NCBI RefSeq assembly: GCF_026162365.1
Contig: NZ_JAOANW010000006.1
Location: 186,001 to 250,000 of the forward strand
Direction: 5' to 3'
From: Nitratireductor luteus
GTDB lineage: Bacteria; Pseudomonadota; Alphaproteobacteria; Rhizobiales; Rhizobiaceae
Length of the DNA: 64,000 nucleotides
How positions within the stretch are numbered: position 1 is the stretch's first letter; each line of letters starts with the position of its first letter. Below the pieces are notes generated by a model. That model ran no database searches. It was not told the DNA's origin and saw only the letters and a program-made list of their open reading frames with translations. The position numbers and the translations under genes are program-made. Below, one piece after another: positions 1 to 8,786 of this stretch.

Positions 1-432
1 GAACTGGAAAGCATGGCTGGTGCACTGGCAGCGCGCCGCCATACCGAGGAGGACAAGGCCGCCATCCAGGAAAGCCATGCGCGTTGCGAGCGCTCGGCAG
101 CGAGCGAGGACGCGGATGCCTACTACTACGATAATGAGGTCTTCCATTACGCGATCTACGAGGCCAGCCACAGCGGCTTCCTCGCCGAACAGTGCGTGAC
201 CCTTCATCGCCGTCTGCGCCCATACCGGCGCCTGCAACTGCGCGTGCGCAACCGCATGAAGGTCTCTTTCAGCGAGCATGCGGCCATCGTCGAAGCGATC
301 CTGGCCGGCGACGCCGAGGCAGCCCGGTCCCACCTGCGCGACCACGTCGCCGTTCAGGGCGACCGCTTCAGCGATCTCATCTCAAACCTCAGCAGGCGTG
401 AGTCGGCGGCCACCAGCGGTCACCGCCGATGA
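1..432 (+). CDS. GntR-family regulator, C-terminal (FCD) part, truncated by the window edge
   Basis: The reading frame is open from base 1, so the 5' part, including the winged-helix DNA-binding domain, lies outside the window. The visible 143 residues are helical and match the FCD ligand-binding domain of FadR-subfamily GntR regulators: a D-x-x-F-H-x-A-I segment (DNEVFHYAIYEASH), then R-x-R and a terminal H-A-A-I-V-E-A-I-L-A-G-D-A-E-A-A-R block followed by L-R-D-H-V. These are the usual metal/ligand-site and last-helix signatures of the family. It ends with TGA and converges on the kinase gene at 573-2162. Its target cannot be told from the window. It could control the neighbouring polyol operon, but that operon has its own SorC-type regulator, so an upstream target is equally likely. 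Confidence 0.85.
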   Translation, partial: ELESMAGALAARRHTEEDKAAIQESHARCERSAASEDADAYYYDNEVFHYAIYEASHSGFLAEQCVTLHRRLRPYRRLQLRVRNRMKVSFSEHAAIVEAILAGDAEAARSHLRDHVAVQGDRFSDLISNLSRRESAATSGHRR

Positions 433-572
433 CAGTCTTGAACTTCGAGCCGACGAGTTCGCGGTGCTGAAAACACTCTGTCCGGCCGCCTTCCAAAGGC
501 AGCCGTGCCGGTCCTTATCCAGTGATCGGCGCGCTGCCTTTCACTGTGGTCATGGTGGCCATGCGGTTCCCG

Positions 573-2162
573 TCATGCAAGCATCGTGTCGATCGCCTGG
601 CGCTGACGGTGCATTTCGAGGAAGATCAGATAGTCCCGCTCGAATCTGTCCCGCGAAGCCGGATCGGGGAGGCGCTTTCGTCCGCCCCTGTCCATCGCGA
701 CACATGCCTGCGAAAGATCGGGATAGAGACCCGCCGCCGTCGCGGCGACCATGCCCGTGCCGAGAAGCACGGCGTCCTCGGCTTGCGGCTCTACCACCGT
801 GCAACTGGTGGCGTCGGCGTAGAGCTCCATGAGCAGCGGGTTCTTCACATGCCCGCCCGTCACATGCAGCGTGTCGATGCCGTAGCCGCTCTTGTTGAGC
901 GCATCCAGGATATGTCGGATGCCGAAGGCGATTGCCACGGCCGTACGCCAGTAGAGCCGGCAGAGGCTGTCGAAGGAGGAGTCGAGGGTCAGCCCTGAAA
1001 TGACGCCGACCGCATGCGGGTCGCCCAGCGGCGAACGGTTGCCGTGGAAATCCGGCAGGACATGCAGGCGCGAGGCCAGAGCAGGGCCCTCCTGCTCGCG
1101 CAGTTCGATGATGCGCCCGACGATCTTCTGATGCATAGCCGCATCGGGCTCGCCGCCGGCACCGTGCCAGCGAATGATGTGGTCGAGCAGAGCGCCGGAG
1201 ACCGACTGTCCGCCCTCCCCGACCCAGTAGCCCGGAAGCGCGGCACCGAGATAAGGCCCCCAGACGCCGCGTACGGGTCTCGGCTCCGGGGAAAAGGCCA
1301 TGATACAGCTCGACGTGCCGGCGATGAGCGCCATATGCCTGTCGATGCTTGCAGCATTGCCGGCAAAGCCGCCCAGCACCCCGAGGGCCCCGCCATGGGC
1401 GTCGATCAGCCCTGCGCCCACCCGGCATTGCTCGGTTAGACCAAGTTCTCCGGCGGCTACCGGCGTAAGCGGCCCGAGATCGGTGCCGATGGCGCTCGCC
1501 CTTTCCGGCAATGCTCCGCGCTCCAGCATGTCGCCTATCCCAACTCCGGCGAAAAAGTCCCGCTGCCACCCCGGCGTCTCGTGGGCCAGATAGCCCCATT
1601 TGCAGGTCAGCGTGCACTGGGAGCGTTCGAGGCTGCCCGAGGCCTTCCAGGTCAGGAAATCGGCAAGGTCGAAGAAATGCCCGGCGGCCTTCCAGCTTTC
1701 CGGCAGGTTGCGCTTCAGCCACATCAGCTTCGGCGTCTGCATCTCCGGCGACATGACGCCACCGATGAAGTCGAGCACCCGGTGTCCGGTGGCCGTGCAT
1801 TCGTCCGCCTCGCCAATCGCCCGGTGATCGAGCCATACGATCGTGTCCCAATGCGTCTCGCCTGTAAGAGAGACGCTGACCTGCGCGCCGGCCGGATTGC
1901 GGACGACGAGCGAGCAGGTGGCGTCGAAGCTGATCCCGGCGATCGCCTCGGCTCTAGCGCCGGCCCGTTGCAACGCCGCCCGCACGCTCTGGCACACCGC
2001 CTTCCAGATGTCTTCCGAATCATGCTCGGCATAATCGGCCTGCGGCCTGTTCATCAGGATCGGCTTTTCGGCGCGCCCGAGAAGCCTGCCCTCGCGGTCG
2101 AGCACTCCCGCGCGGGCGCTGCCGGTACCCACGTCCACCGCCACCACAAGATCGCGCATCAT
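573..2162 (-). CDS. FGGY-family carbohydrate kinase (D-ribulokinase-like)
   Basis: Predicted 529-residue cytoplasmic sugar kinase. The N-terminal DVGTGSARAGVLD segment is the FGGY phosphate-1 motif, and the C-terminal HVTGGHVKNPLLMELYAD segment is the adenosine-binding part. The FDATCSLVV and MWLKRNLPE stretches resemble the pentulose (D-ribulose) kinase subgroup rather than xylulokinase or glycerol kinase. The start was set at ATG 2162 because it overlaps the upstream HAD stop as ATGA; longer reading frames would run into that gene. It is the last gene of the polyol operon and would phosphorylate a ketose made by one of the two SDR dehydrogenases, for example ribulose from ribitol. The family assignment is firm; substrate is inference. 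Confidence 0.85.
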   Translation of the reverse strand: MMRDLVVAVDVGTGSARAGVLDREGRLLGRAEKPILMNRPQADYAEHDSEDIWKAVCQSVRAALQRAGARAEAIAGISFDATCSLVVRNPAGAQVSVSLTGETHWDTIVWLDHRAIGEADECTATGHRVLDFIGGVMSPEMQTPKLMWLKRNLPESWKAAGHFFDLADFLTWKASGSLERSQCTLTCKWGYLAHETPGWQRDFFAGVGIGDMLERGALPERASAIGTDLGPLTPVAAGELGLTEQCRVGAGLIDAHGGALGVLGGFAGNAASIDRHMALIAGTSSCIMAFSPEPRPVRGVWGPYLGAALPGYWVGEGGQSVSGALLDHIIRWHGAGGEPDAAMHQKIVGRIIELREQEGPALASRLHVLPDFHGNRSPLGDPHAVGVISGLTLDSSFDSLCRLYWRTAVAIAFGIRHILDALNKSGYGIDTLHVTGGHVKNPLLMELYADATSCTVVEPQAEDAVLLGTGMVAATAAGLYPDLSQACVAMDRGGRKRLPDPASRDRFERDYLIFLEMHRQRQAIDTMLA

Positions 2163-2863
2163 GAAACCTTCTGCGTTCCTCCAAGCCCGGCGAGGTGCCA
2201 CGGCAGACTGTCCATCTTGTCAAAGATCAAGTCGGGTTCCAAGCGGCGCAGCAGGCTGCGATGGGCTTCGCCCATCGAATGCGACGCCCCGGCGAAGCAA
2301 AGCACCCGCATGCCCGCTCGCCTGGCCGCCTCGACGCCGGCCGGACTGTCCTCGACGACCACGCAGCGCTTGGGCTCGACGCCCATCGCGCGCGCTGCAT
2401 GAAGGAAAAGATCGGGCGCCGGCTTGCCGTGCGCCACCATGCTCGCGCTGAAGATGTGCGGCTCGAACCGAGCCAGAACTCCCGTCACCTCCAGCGAAAG
2501 CCGAACCCGCTCCGGCTGGCTGGAGGAGGCAACGCAAAAGGGAACAGAAAGACCGTCGAGCGCGGCCGAAAGACCCTCGATGCATCGTAGCTCGGCCCGG
2601 AAGACGGCGTAGAGCCGCTGCCGCATTCGCTCCAGCGCAGCCTCGTCGAGGTTGACGGCGAAGCGCTCCCTGAGGAGCGCGGTGATCGTCGTCAGGCTGC
2701 GGCCCAGAAAGAGCTCGTAGGCTGTCTCGGAATCGATCTCGATGCCGTTCTCCGCGATAGTCTCCAGCAGCACGCGCATGGACAGGGGTTCGCTGTCCAC
2801 CAGCACGCCGTCGCAGTCGAAGATGACCAGGCCGATGGGCGAAGGTATGCGGTCCTCTCTCAT
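2159..2863 (-). CDS. HAD-superfamily hydrolase, beta-phosphoglucomutase/phosphatase-like
   Basis: About 234 residues. HAD motif I is FDCDGVLVDSEP near residue 14 (DxD nucleophile/acid pair), motif II is VASSSQP, and motif III plus IV are GKPAPD and VVEDSPAGVEAA. The cap between motifs I and II is the small helical type found in sugar-phosphate phosphatases and beta-phosphoglucomutases. Start ATG 2863 lies 7 bases after the SDR stop, with GGAGG directly before it; a longer in-frame start at 2899 would overlap the SDR. The gene is coupled to the kinase by ATGA. HAD phosphatases recur in rhizobial polyol operons, probably removing dead-end sugar or polyol phosphates; the substrate here is unknown. 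Confidence 0.88.
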   Translation of the reverse strand: MREDRIPSPIGLVIFDCDGVLVDSEPLSMRVLLETIAENGIEIDSETAYELFLGRSLTTITALLRERFAVNLDEAALERMRQRLYAVFRAELRCIEGLSAALDGLSVPFCVASSSQPERVRLSLEVTGVLARFEPHIFSASMVAHGKPAPDLFLHAARAMGVEPKRCVVVEDSPAGVEAARRAGMRVLCFAGASHSMGEAHRSLLRRLEPDLIFDKMDSLPWHLAGLGGTQKVS

Positions 2864-2870
2864 CCTCCGT

Positions 2871-3647
2871 TCACCAGCAGGTGTAGCCGCCGTCGGCAAC
2901 CACGATGGAGCCGGTCATGAGGCTCGCCGCATCCGAGGCAAGGAAGTGGACGACCGAGGCGATCTCCTCCGGCTGACCGACACGTCCCATCGGCGTCATC
3001 TCCAGCCAGGTGGAATACATTTCCGGATTTTCCTTGATGCCGAAGGCCGTGAGCGGGGTTTCGATATAGGTCGGCGCCACGGCATTCACCCTTACGCCCC
3101 GTCGGCCCCATTCGGCGGCCAGCGATTTGGTGAGCTGGTGCACGGCAGCTTTTGAGGCATTGTAGAAAGCTTGCGGCTGCGGCTTGTTGACGATCATGCC
3201 CGACATGGAGCCGATGTTGACGATGGAGCCTGAGCCCCGCTTGAGCATTTCGCGGCCAAACGCCCGGCAGCACCAGAAGAGCCCATCAACATTGACGTCC
3301 ATATGAAGCCGCCAGTGCTCGTCGCTGGTCTCCTCCGCCGGCACATCGCTTCTGGCGACGCCCGCATTGTTGACCAGAATGTCGATGCGCCCAAGCCGCG
3401 CCGCGATATCGGCGGCCACCGCGTCAACCTCGGCCGACTTTGTGACATCGATCGCGACGCCCTCGGCCTTCAGCCCGAGCTCCGTCAATCCGGCAACGCT
3501 CGCCTCCACGCGCTCAGCCAGCATATCGGCGACCACGACATGCGCGCCCGCCTCGCCAAGCGCGCGTGCACAGGCAGCGCCGATCCCCTGCCCCGCTCCG
3601 GTGACAACGGCGACGCGCCCGTCGAGCTTCAGTTTCTCCAGATACAT
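2871..3647 (-). CDS. SDR-family polyol dehydrogenase (galactitol/ribitol/arabitol 2-dehydrogenase-like)
   Basis: A classical short-chain dehydrogenase of 258 residues. TGAGQGIG is the NAD(P)-binding glycine motif, NNAG follows at about residue 90, and the catalytic Ser-Tyr-Lys set is in NIGSMSGMIVN and YNASK. The C-terminus VADGGYTCW and the GSMSG(M/T)IVN segment resemble galactitol 2-dehydrogenase of Rhodobacter and related pentitol enzymes. ATG 3647 is preceded by AAGG at a good distance; the longer frame starting at 3695 lacks this. It sits between smoS and the HAD gene in the same operon. It probably oxidises a second polyol to a ketose, perhaps the substrate of the FGGY kinase; exact specificity cannot be read from sequence. 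Confidence 0.85.
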   Translation of the reverse strand: MYLEKLKLDGRVAVVTGAGQGIGAACARALGEAGAHVVVADMLAERVEASVAGLTELGLKAEGVAIDVTKSAEVDAVAADIAARLGRIDILVNNAGVARSDVPAEETSDEHWRLHMDVNVDGLFWCCRAFGREMLKRGSGSIVNIGSMSGMIVNKPQPQAFYNASKAAVHQLTKSLAAEWGRRGVRVNAVAPTYIETPLTAFGIKENPEMYSTWLEMTPMGRVGQPEEIASVVHFLASDAASLMTGSIVVADGGYTCW

Positions 3648-3701
3648 TTTTGAAACACCTTTTTTGTCTTCCACCCGCAATTTGCGCGCCAGCAAAATGC
3701 T

Positions 3702-4475
3702 TCAGCTCATCCAGTTGCCGCCATCGACATTGTAGGTCTGGGCAACGATATAATCGGCCTCGCTCGAGGCGAGGAAAATGGCCATGCCGGCCAAATCCTC
3801 AGCCGTTCCCAGCCGACCAAAAGGCACCGCTTTGCTCACCAGGCGCTTCTTCTCGCCTTGCGGGCGGTTCTCATATTTCGCAAAGAGCACATCCACATGA
3901 TCCCAGTGCTCGCCTTCCACCACGCCGGGCGCGATAGCATTCACATTGATGCCATGCTCGATGAGGTTGAGGCCCGCCGATTGGGTGAGGCTGATCACCG
4001 CCGCCTTGGTGGCGCAATAGACGGCGACAAGTGCCTCGCCGCGCCGGCCGGCCTGGCTCGCCATATTGATTATCTTGCCGCCGCGCCCCTGCGCGATCAT
4101 CTGCCGCGCGGCCGCCTGCATGGTGAACAAGGCGCCGGACACATTGACCGAAAACAGCCGCTCGTAGCTCTCGCGCGTGATCTCGACGATTGGTGCCAGG
4201 TCGAACAGCGCCGCATTGTTGATGAGAATGTCGAGGCCGCCCGCTTTTGCCACTACCGCCTCGATGGCGCCGTCTATGGAGGCCTGATCGGCAACGTCGA
4301 GATCCACCGCATAGGCTTTTTCGCCAATCGCCCGCGCGGCCTGCTCTGCACGCGCAAGGTCGATGTCGCCGATAGCCACCGTCGCGCCTTCGCGCACATA
4401 GGCTTCGGCGAAAGCCCGACCGATGCCGCGTGCGGCACCTGTGATGAGCGCCGACTTGCCCTTCAAGCGCTGCAT
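3702..4475 (-). CDS. smoS: Sorbitol (L-iditol 2-) dehydrogenase SmoS
   Basis: A 257-residue SDR that oxidises D-sorbitol to D-fructose with NAD+. It has TGAARGIGRAFAEAYVREGA (cofactor site), NNAALFDLAPIVEITRESY, the catalytic NMASQAGRRGEALVAVY-CATK block and the ending AQTYNVDGGNWMS. From memory of the family, these stretches are nearly identical to Rhodobacter sphaeroides SmoS. Start ATG 4475 overlaps the smoK stop as TGATG, so the genes are translationally coupled; the longer reading frame upstream is a shadow inside smoK. The link to the SmoEFGK importer makes sorbitol/mannitol-type hexitols the expected substrates. No mtlK or fructokinase gene is in the operon, so fructose must be phosphorylated by an enzyme encoded elsewhere. 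Confidence 0.93.
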   Translation of the reverse strand: MQRLKGKSALITGAARGIGRAFAEAYVREGATVAIGDIDLARAEQAARAIGEKAYAVDLDVADQASIDGAIEAVVAKAGGLDILINNAALFDLAPIVEITRESYERLFSVNVSGALFTMQAAARQMIAQGRGGKIINMASQAGRRGEALVAVYCATKAAVISLTQSAGLNLIEHGINVNAIAPGVVEGEHWDHVDVLFAKYENRPQGEKKRLVSKAVPFGRLGTAEDLAGMAIFLASSEADYIVAQTYNVDGGNWMS

Positions 4476-5479
4476 CAGAGCGCGTCTCCTTCTTGATTGA
4501 ATTTGTGCACCCGGCCGTCGACCGGCGTCACGAAGACGCTGTCGCCATGCCGCATGCCGACCTCGCCATCGGCACGCACGGTCAGCTGACCGATGCCGTC
4601 CACGTCCACGTCCACGTGCAGGAAGGTGTCGGAGCCAAGATGCTCGGCGATGCCCACCTTCCCTTTCCACAGACCCTCGGTCGTCGAAAGCTGCAAGTGC
4701 TCCGGCCTGACGCCGACGGTCACGGCACCCAGCTTCTCAGCCTCCGCGCCCGTGATCAGGTTCATGCGCGGCGAACCGATGAAACCGGCCACGAAAAGGT
4801 TCGTGGGACTGCGGTAAAGCTCCAGCGGCGAGCCCACCTGCTCTATATGGCCGGCATTGAGCACGACGATCTTGTCGGCCATGGTCATGGCTTCGACCTG
4901 GTCGTGCGTGACGTAGATCATTGTGGTCTGCAGCTTGTGGTGCAACTCGCTGATCTCGAGCCGCATGGAGCCGCGCAGCGCCGCGTCGAGATTGGACAGC
5001 GGCTCGTCGAACAGGAAAGCCTTGGGCTCGCGCACGATGGCGCGCCCGATGGCGACTCGCTGGCGCTGGCCACCCGAAAGTTGGCCTGGCCGTCGCTCGA
5101 GATAGTCGGTGAGATTGAGGATGCGCGCCGCATCGCGCACCCTCTCCTCGATCGCGGACTTGTCCATGCCGGCCATCTTCAGCGGAAAGGCGATGTTGCC
5201 GAAGACGCTCATGTGCGGATAAAGCGCATAGGATTGGAACACCATGGATAGCCCGCGCTTGGCCGGCGCGCGGGCGGTCATGTCCTCGCCGTCGATGAGG
5301 ATCTTGCCACTCGTCGTGTCCTCCAGACCCGCGATCAGCCGAAGCAGGGTAGACTTGCCGCAGCCGGAGGGTCCGACAAAGACAACGAACTCGTTGTCGG
5401 CGATGTCGAGATCGATCTGCGGAATGACGACCGTCGAGCCGAAAGACTTGTGCACCTTGTCGAGGCGGATTTCTCCCAT
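4475..5479 (-). CDS. smoK: Polyol ABC importer ATP-binding protein SmoK
   Basis: A 334-residue ATPase of the MalK/UgpC type. Walker [10 protein letters not shown] is near residue 36, the Q-loop is [10 protein letters not shown], the ABC signature is [16 protein letters not shown], Walker B is [12 protein letters not shown] and the switch is THDQ. A C-terminal TOBE/MalK-type regulatory domain of about 100 residues follows (VGVRPEHL). It energises the SmoF/SmoG permease pair from the cytoplasmic face. It lies 12 bases downstream of smoG and overlaps smoS. The architecture is standard for CUT1 importers, and specificity for polyols is taken from the operon. Confidence 0.93.
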   Translation of the reverse strand: MGEIRLDKVHKSFGSTVVIPQIDLDIADNEFVVFVGPSGCGKSTLLRLIAGLEDTTSGKILIDGEDMTARAPAKRGLSMVFQSYALYPHMSVFGNIAFPLKMAGMDKSAIEERVRDAARILNLTDYLERRPGQLSGGQRQRVAIGRAIVREPKAFLFDEPLSNLDAALRGSMRLEISELHHKLQTTMIYVTHDQVEAMTMADKIVVLNAGHIEQVGSPLELYRSPTNLFVAGFIGSPRMNLITGAEAEKLGAVTVGVRPEHLQLSTTEGLWKGKVGIAEHLGSDTFLHVDVDVDGIGQLTVRADGEVGMRHGDSVFVTPVDGRVHKFNQEGDAL

Positions 5480-5491
5480 TGTCGTGATTCC

Positions 5492-6322
5492 TTATTTGAC
5501 GGCGCCGAAGGTGAGCCCGCGCACGAGTTGCCGCTGGGAGAACCAGCCGAGGATGAGGATCGGCGCGATGGCCAGTGTCGAGGCGGCCGAAAGCTTGGCC
5601 CAGAACAGCCCTTCCGGGCTCGAATAGGAAGCGATGAAGGCAGTCAGCGGCGCGGCCTTGGCCGCGGTCAGGTTGAGCGTCCAGAACGCTTCGTTCCAGG
5701 CCAGGATGATGTTGAGAAGCAGTGTCGAGGCGATGCCCGGAACGGCCATCGGCGTCAGCACATAGACGATCTCCTTGGCCAGCGACGCCCCGTCCATGCG
5801 CGCGGCTTCCAAGATGTCGCCCGGGATCTCGCGGAAATAAGTATAGAGCATCCAAACGATGATCGGCAGGTTGGTCATGGTAAGCACGACCGTGAGGCCG
5901 AGCCGCGTGTCCAGAAGCCCGCTGTCCCGGAAAAGCAGATAAATCGGCACCAGGACGCCGACCGCCGGCAGCATCTTGGTCGAAAGCATCCACAACAGCA
6001 CATCCTTGGTGCGCTTGGTCGGCGAGAAGGCCATGGCCCAGGCGGCCGGAATGGCTATCAGCAGGCCGAGAAGCGTCGACCCCACCGAAATGATCACCGA
6101 ATTGGCGAAGTGCTTGAAATAGTCGGAGCGGGCGTTCACCTCGATATAATTCTCCGCCGTCCAGGCGAAGAACAGGAATTGCGGCGGTGTCGCGATGGCC
6201 GTGCCCTCGGTCTTGAAGCTCGTCAGCACTGTCCACAGGATTGGAAAGAAGATGAGGAAGCCGACGAGCCAGCCGAGGATGGTGAAGCCGAGTTTGGTAC
6301 GGGTCGGAACTGCGCGTGCCAT
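5492..6322 (-). CDS. smoG: Polyol ABC importer inner-membrane permease SmoG
   Basis: A 276-residue MalG-type permease with six predicted membrane segments, beginning with LGFTILGWLVGFLIFFPILWTVLTSF. The EAA loop that contacts the ATPase is EAARMDGASLAKEIVYVLTPMAVPGI around residues 185-210. The protein ends with the QRQLVRGLTFGAVK tail typical of CUT1 MalG-type subunits. It follows smoF by 9 bases and precedes smoK by 12, as expected for an SBP-permease-permease-ATPase cassette. Substrate assignment (sorbitol/mannitol or other polyols) rests on the neighbouring smoE and smoS. Confidence 0.92.
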   Translation of the reverse strand: MARAVPTRTKLGFTILGWLVGFLIFFPILWTVLTSFKTEGTAIATPPQFLFFAWTAENYIEVNARSDYFKHFANSVIISVGSTLLGLLIAIPAAWAMAFSPTKRTKDVLLWMLSTKMLPAVGVLVPIYLLFRDSGLLDTRLGLTVVLTMTNLPIIVWMLYTYFREIPGDILEAARMDGASLAKEIVYVLTPMAVPGIASTLLLNIILAWNEAFWTLNLTAAKAAPLTAFIASYSSPEGLFWAKLSAASTLAIAPILILGWFSQRQLVRGLTFGAVK

Positions 6323-6331
6323 CGTGCCCTC

Positions 6332-7201
6332 CTAATCCAGGTTCTTGCCGATGAGGCGGATGAGGAAAATCGCAACGATGTTGGCGAGCACCACGGCGAC
6401 GATGCCGCCGGCCGAAGCCGCGCCCACGTCGAACTGCAACAGCGCCTGAACATAGACGAGATAGGTGATCGTCGTCGTCTGTATGCCCGGCCCGCCGTTT
6501 GTCGTGACGAGGATTTCAGCGAAGACGGAAAGCAGGAAGATCGTCTCGATCAAAACGACCACGGTGATGGCGCGTGCCATATGCGGAAGCACGATATGGA
6601 TGAAGCGCGAGACGCTACCGGCCCCGTCCATCTCAGCCGCCTCTTTCTGTTCGCTGTCGAGCGACTGGAGCGCGGTGAGCAGGATCAGCGTCGCGAAGGG
6701 CAGCCATTGCCAGGAGACGATGAGAACGATCGACAGCAGCGGCGCCTCGGCGAACCAGTCGACCGGTTGCAGACCGAAGGTGCGGGAAATCCACGCGAAC
6801 AGCCCGTTGACCGGGTGCATCAGCATGTTCTTCCACACGAGTGCCGAGACCGTGGGCATTACGAAGAAGGGTGCGATGACCATCAGCCTTACCAGGCCCT
6901 GGCCGAAGAACGGCTGGTCGAGGAGCAGCGCCATCATGATGCCGCCGCCGACGCTGATTAGCAGAACGCCTCCAACCAGAAGCAGGGTGTTTGCAAGGGC
7001 CGTGAAGAAGGCGGGATCGGTCAGGAAGAAGCGGTAGTTCAGCGTACCCGCCCATTCCTCCATACCGGGCATCAGAAGGTTGTAGCGCAGCATCGAGAAG
7101 TAGAGGGTCATCGCCAGAGGCACGGCCATCCACAAAAGCAGCAGGACGACAGCCGGCGTCATCATCAGCCGAGCGCTGGCGCGTGTCTGCAATGTCGCCA
7201 T
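6332..7201 (-). CDS. smoF: Polyol ABC importer inner-membrane permease SmoF
   Basis: A 289-residue MalF-type permease with six hydrophobic segments starting at LMMTPAVVLLLLWMAVPLAMTLYFSML. The EAA motif is EQKEAAEMDGAGSVSRFIHIVLPHM at about two thirds of the length. Start ATG 7201 was preferred to the in-frame GTG nine bases upstream because GAAGG lies about 8 bases before it. It is separated from smoE by about 160 bases that hold a stem-loop, and from smoG by 9 bases. It forms the transmembrane channel with SmoG. Confidence 0.92.
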   Translation of the reverse strand: MATLQTRASARLMMTPAVVLLLLWMAVPLAMTLYFSMLRYNLLMPGMEEWAGTLNYRFFLTDPAFFTALANTLLLVGGVLLISVGGGIMMALLLDQPFFGQGLVRLMVIAPFFVMPTVSALVWKNMLMHPVNGLFAWISRTFGLQPVDWFAEAPLLSIVLIVSWQWLPFATLILLTALQSLDSEQKEAAEMDGAGSVSRFIHIVLPHMARAITVVVLIETIFLLSVFAEILVTTNGGPGIQTTTITYLVYVQALLQFDVGAASAGGIVAVVLANIVAIFLIRLIGKNLD

Positions 7202-7305
7202 GATTTGCACCTTCGTTGTGATGGATGGGAGTCAGGCCCCGCAAGGTACCCCGTTTGCCAACCCTTCGCCGATTTCGATCGACCGCGGGATATACTGCAA
7301 GGCGG

Positions 7306-7349
7306 CCGGAGCCGCGCCACCTGGGAGGAAACAGGGGGCCCGGCTCCGG
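7306..7349 (-). promoter_or_regulatory. Stem-loop between smoE and smoF
   Basis: CCGGAGCC at 7306-7313 is the exact inverse of GGCTCCGG at 7342-7349, lying about 11 bases after the smoE stop in a gap of about 160 bases. There is no T-run on the minus strand behind it, so it is unlikely to be a full terminator. The position fits a 3'-end stabiliser that keeps binding-protein mRNA more abundant than permease mRNA. Confidence 0.5.
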
Positions 7350-7360
7350 GAGACGGACGG

Positions 7361-8668
7361 CTACTTGGTGTAGCCGGCCTTCATCATCTCGCGCTCGGCA
7401 AGCGTCTGTGCATTGGACAGGGCCTGATCGACCGTCGACTGGCCGGCGAGCGCCGCCGAGAACTGTTGCCCGACTGCGGTACCGATGCCCTGGAATTCGG
7501 GGATCGCCACGAATTGCACGCCGACATAGGGAACTTCTTCGACCGTGGGATGCGTGGGGTCAGCCGCCTGAATCGACTTGAGCGTCAGCTCGGCGAAGGG
7601 CGCGGCTTCCTGATAGGCCGGGTTCTCGTAGAGCGAGGTGCGCGTACCGGGCGGCACGTTGGCCCAGCCCTCCTTGTCCGCCACGAGCGCGGCATAGTCC
7701 TTGCCCGTCGCCCAGGCGATGAACTTTTTGGCCGCATCGATCTTCTGCGAGCCCGCTGGAATGGCAAGCGACCACGCCCACAGCCAGTTGCCGCGCTTGC
7801 CCAGCCCTTTGTCCGGAGCCAGAGCGAAGCCGACCTTGTCGGCCACCTGGCTCTCTTCCGGATTGGTCACGAAGGAGGCCGCGACCGTGGCATCGATCCA
7901 CATGCCGCACTTGCCGGTCTGGAACAGCGCAAGGTTCTCGTTGAAGCCGTTGGAGGAGGCTCCGGGCGGTCCTGCATCGTTCATGAGATCGACGTAGAAT
8001 TGCAACGCCTCCTTCCACTCCGGCTGATCGAACTGCGGCTTCCACTCCATGTCGAACCAGCGCGCGCCAAACGAATTGGCCATCGCCGTCAGGAAGGCCA
8101 TGTTCTCGCCCCAGCCTGCCTTGCCGCGCAGGCAGATGCCGTAAATCTCATTCTCCTTGTCGGTGATCTTGCGCGCTGCCTCCGCGATGAAGTCCCAGGT
8201 TGGCGCTTCGGGCATTTCCAGGCCGGCGTCCTCGAAGAGGTCCTTCCGGTACATGACGAACGAGCTTTCACCGTAGAACGGCGCTGCATAGAGCGTGCCG
8301 TCCTGCGAGAGCCCGGCTCGGATCGCCGGCAATAGATCGTCGACGTCGTAATCCGCGCCGAAATCGAGCGGCACCAGCCATTCCTGTTTGGCCCAGATCG
8401 GCACTTCATAGGTGCCGATGGTCATGATGTCGTATTGGCCGCCCTTGGTGGCTATGTCGGTGGTCACGCGCTGGCGCAGAACGTTTTCCTCCAGCGTCAC
8501 CCATTCGAGGTCAATGTCGGGATTCTGCTCCGTGAACGCATCAGACAGCTTCTGCATGCGGATCATGTCGCCATTGTTAACGGTGGCAATGGTCAGTGTT
8601 TCCGCCTGCGCATGCGCGGCGATTGCGAGCGCCGAACACGCAGCAAGAGCAAGTCGCTTCACCTTCAT
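7361..8668 (-). CDS. smoE: Polyol ABC importer periplasmic substrate-binding protein SmoE
   Basis: A 435-residue type 1 extracellular solute-binding protein. The start at ATG 8668 has GGGAGGAG close before it and gives a clean Sec signal peptide MKVKRLALAACSALAIAAHA with cleavage near QA-ETL. The mature N-terminus (TIATVNNGDMIRMQKLSDAF, then WVTLEENVLRQRVTTDIATKGGQYDI and GTYEVPIWAKQ) is characteristic of SmoE-type sorbitol/mannitol receptors. It is the first structural gene of the operon after the smoC regulator, with a palindromic operator candidate 25-47 bases upstream of the start codon. It delivers the polyol to SmoFG. Confidence 0.93.
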   Translation of the reverse strand: MKVKRLALAACSALAIAAHAQAETLTIATVNNGDMIRMQKLSDAFTEQNPDIDLEWVTLEENVLRQRVTTDIATKGGQYDIMTIGTYEVPIWAKQEWLVPLDFGADYDVDDLLPAIRAGLSQDGTLYAAPFYGESSFVMYRKDLFEDAGLEMPEAPTWDFIAEAARKITDKENEIYGICLRGKAGWGENMAFLTAMANSFGARWFDMEWKPQFDQPEWKEALQFYVDLMNDAGPPGASSNGFNENLALFQTGKCGMWIDATVAASFVTNPEESQVADKVGFALAPDKGLGKRGNWLWAWSLAIPAGSQKIDAAKKFIAWATGKDYAALVADKEGWANVPPGTRTSLYENPAYQEAAPFAELTLKSIQAADPTHPTVEEVPYVGVQFVAIPEFQGIGTAVGQQFSAALAGQSTVDQALSNAQTLAEREMMKAGYTK

Positions 8669-8692
8669 GATACTCCTCCCAAAGTAATGAGC

Positions 8693-8715
8693 ATTTGCTA
8701 TGTTAGTGAGCAAAT
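8693..8715 (-). promoter_or_regulatory. Candidate SmoC operator upstream of smoE
   Basis: ATTTGCT at 8693-8699 and AGCAAAT at 8709-8715 form a perfect inverted repeat with a 9-base gap, in the 118-base region between the smoC stop and the smoE start. A dyad in this place is what an autoregulating SorC/DeoR-type sugar-responsive repressor or activator would bind. The family of the binding protein is inferred from the adjacent gene; no experimental SmoC site is known to me. Confidence 0.5.
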
Positions 8716-8786
8716 ACCCATTTTTGGAATGAGTCAACCCTGCTCCCTTGCTGCGGCGCAGCAAAAAGCGAGGTCAAAGTGGAAAA

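Noticed and set aside
550-1851. 433-residue open frame overlapping the FGGY kinase on the same strand
   Set aside because: The kinase frame has all family motifs; this frame is Arg/Gly/Ala-rich without motif.
5450-6961. 503-residue open frame on the plus strand opposite smoF/smoG
   Set aside because: It is antisense to two well-supported permease genes, its protein is low-complexity and Asp/Arg/His-rich, and it has no family signature. It is a GC-driven shadow frame.
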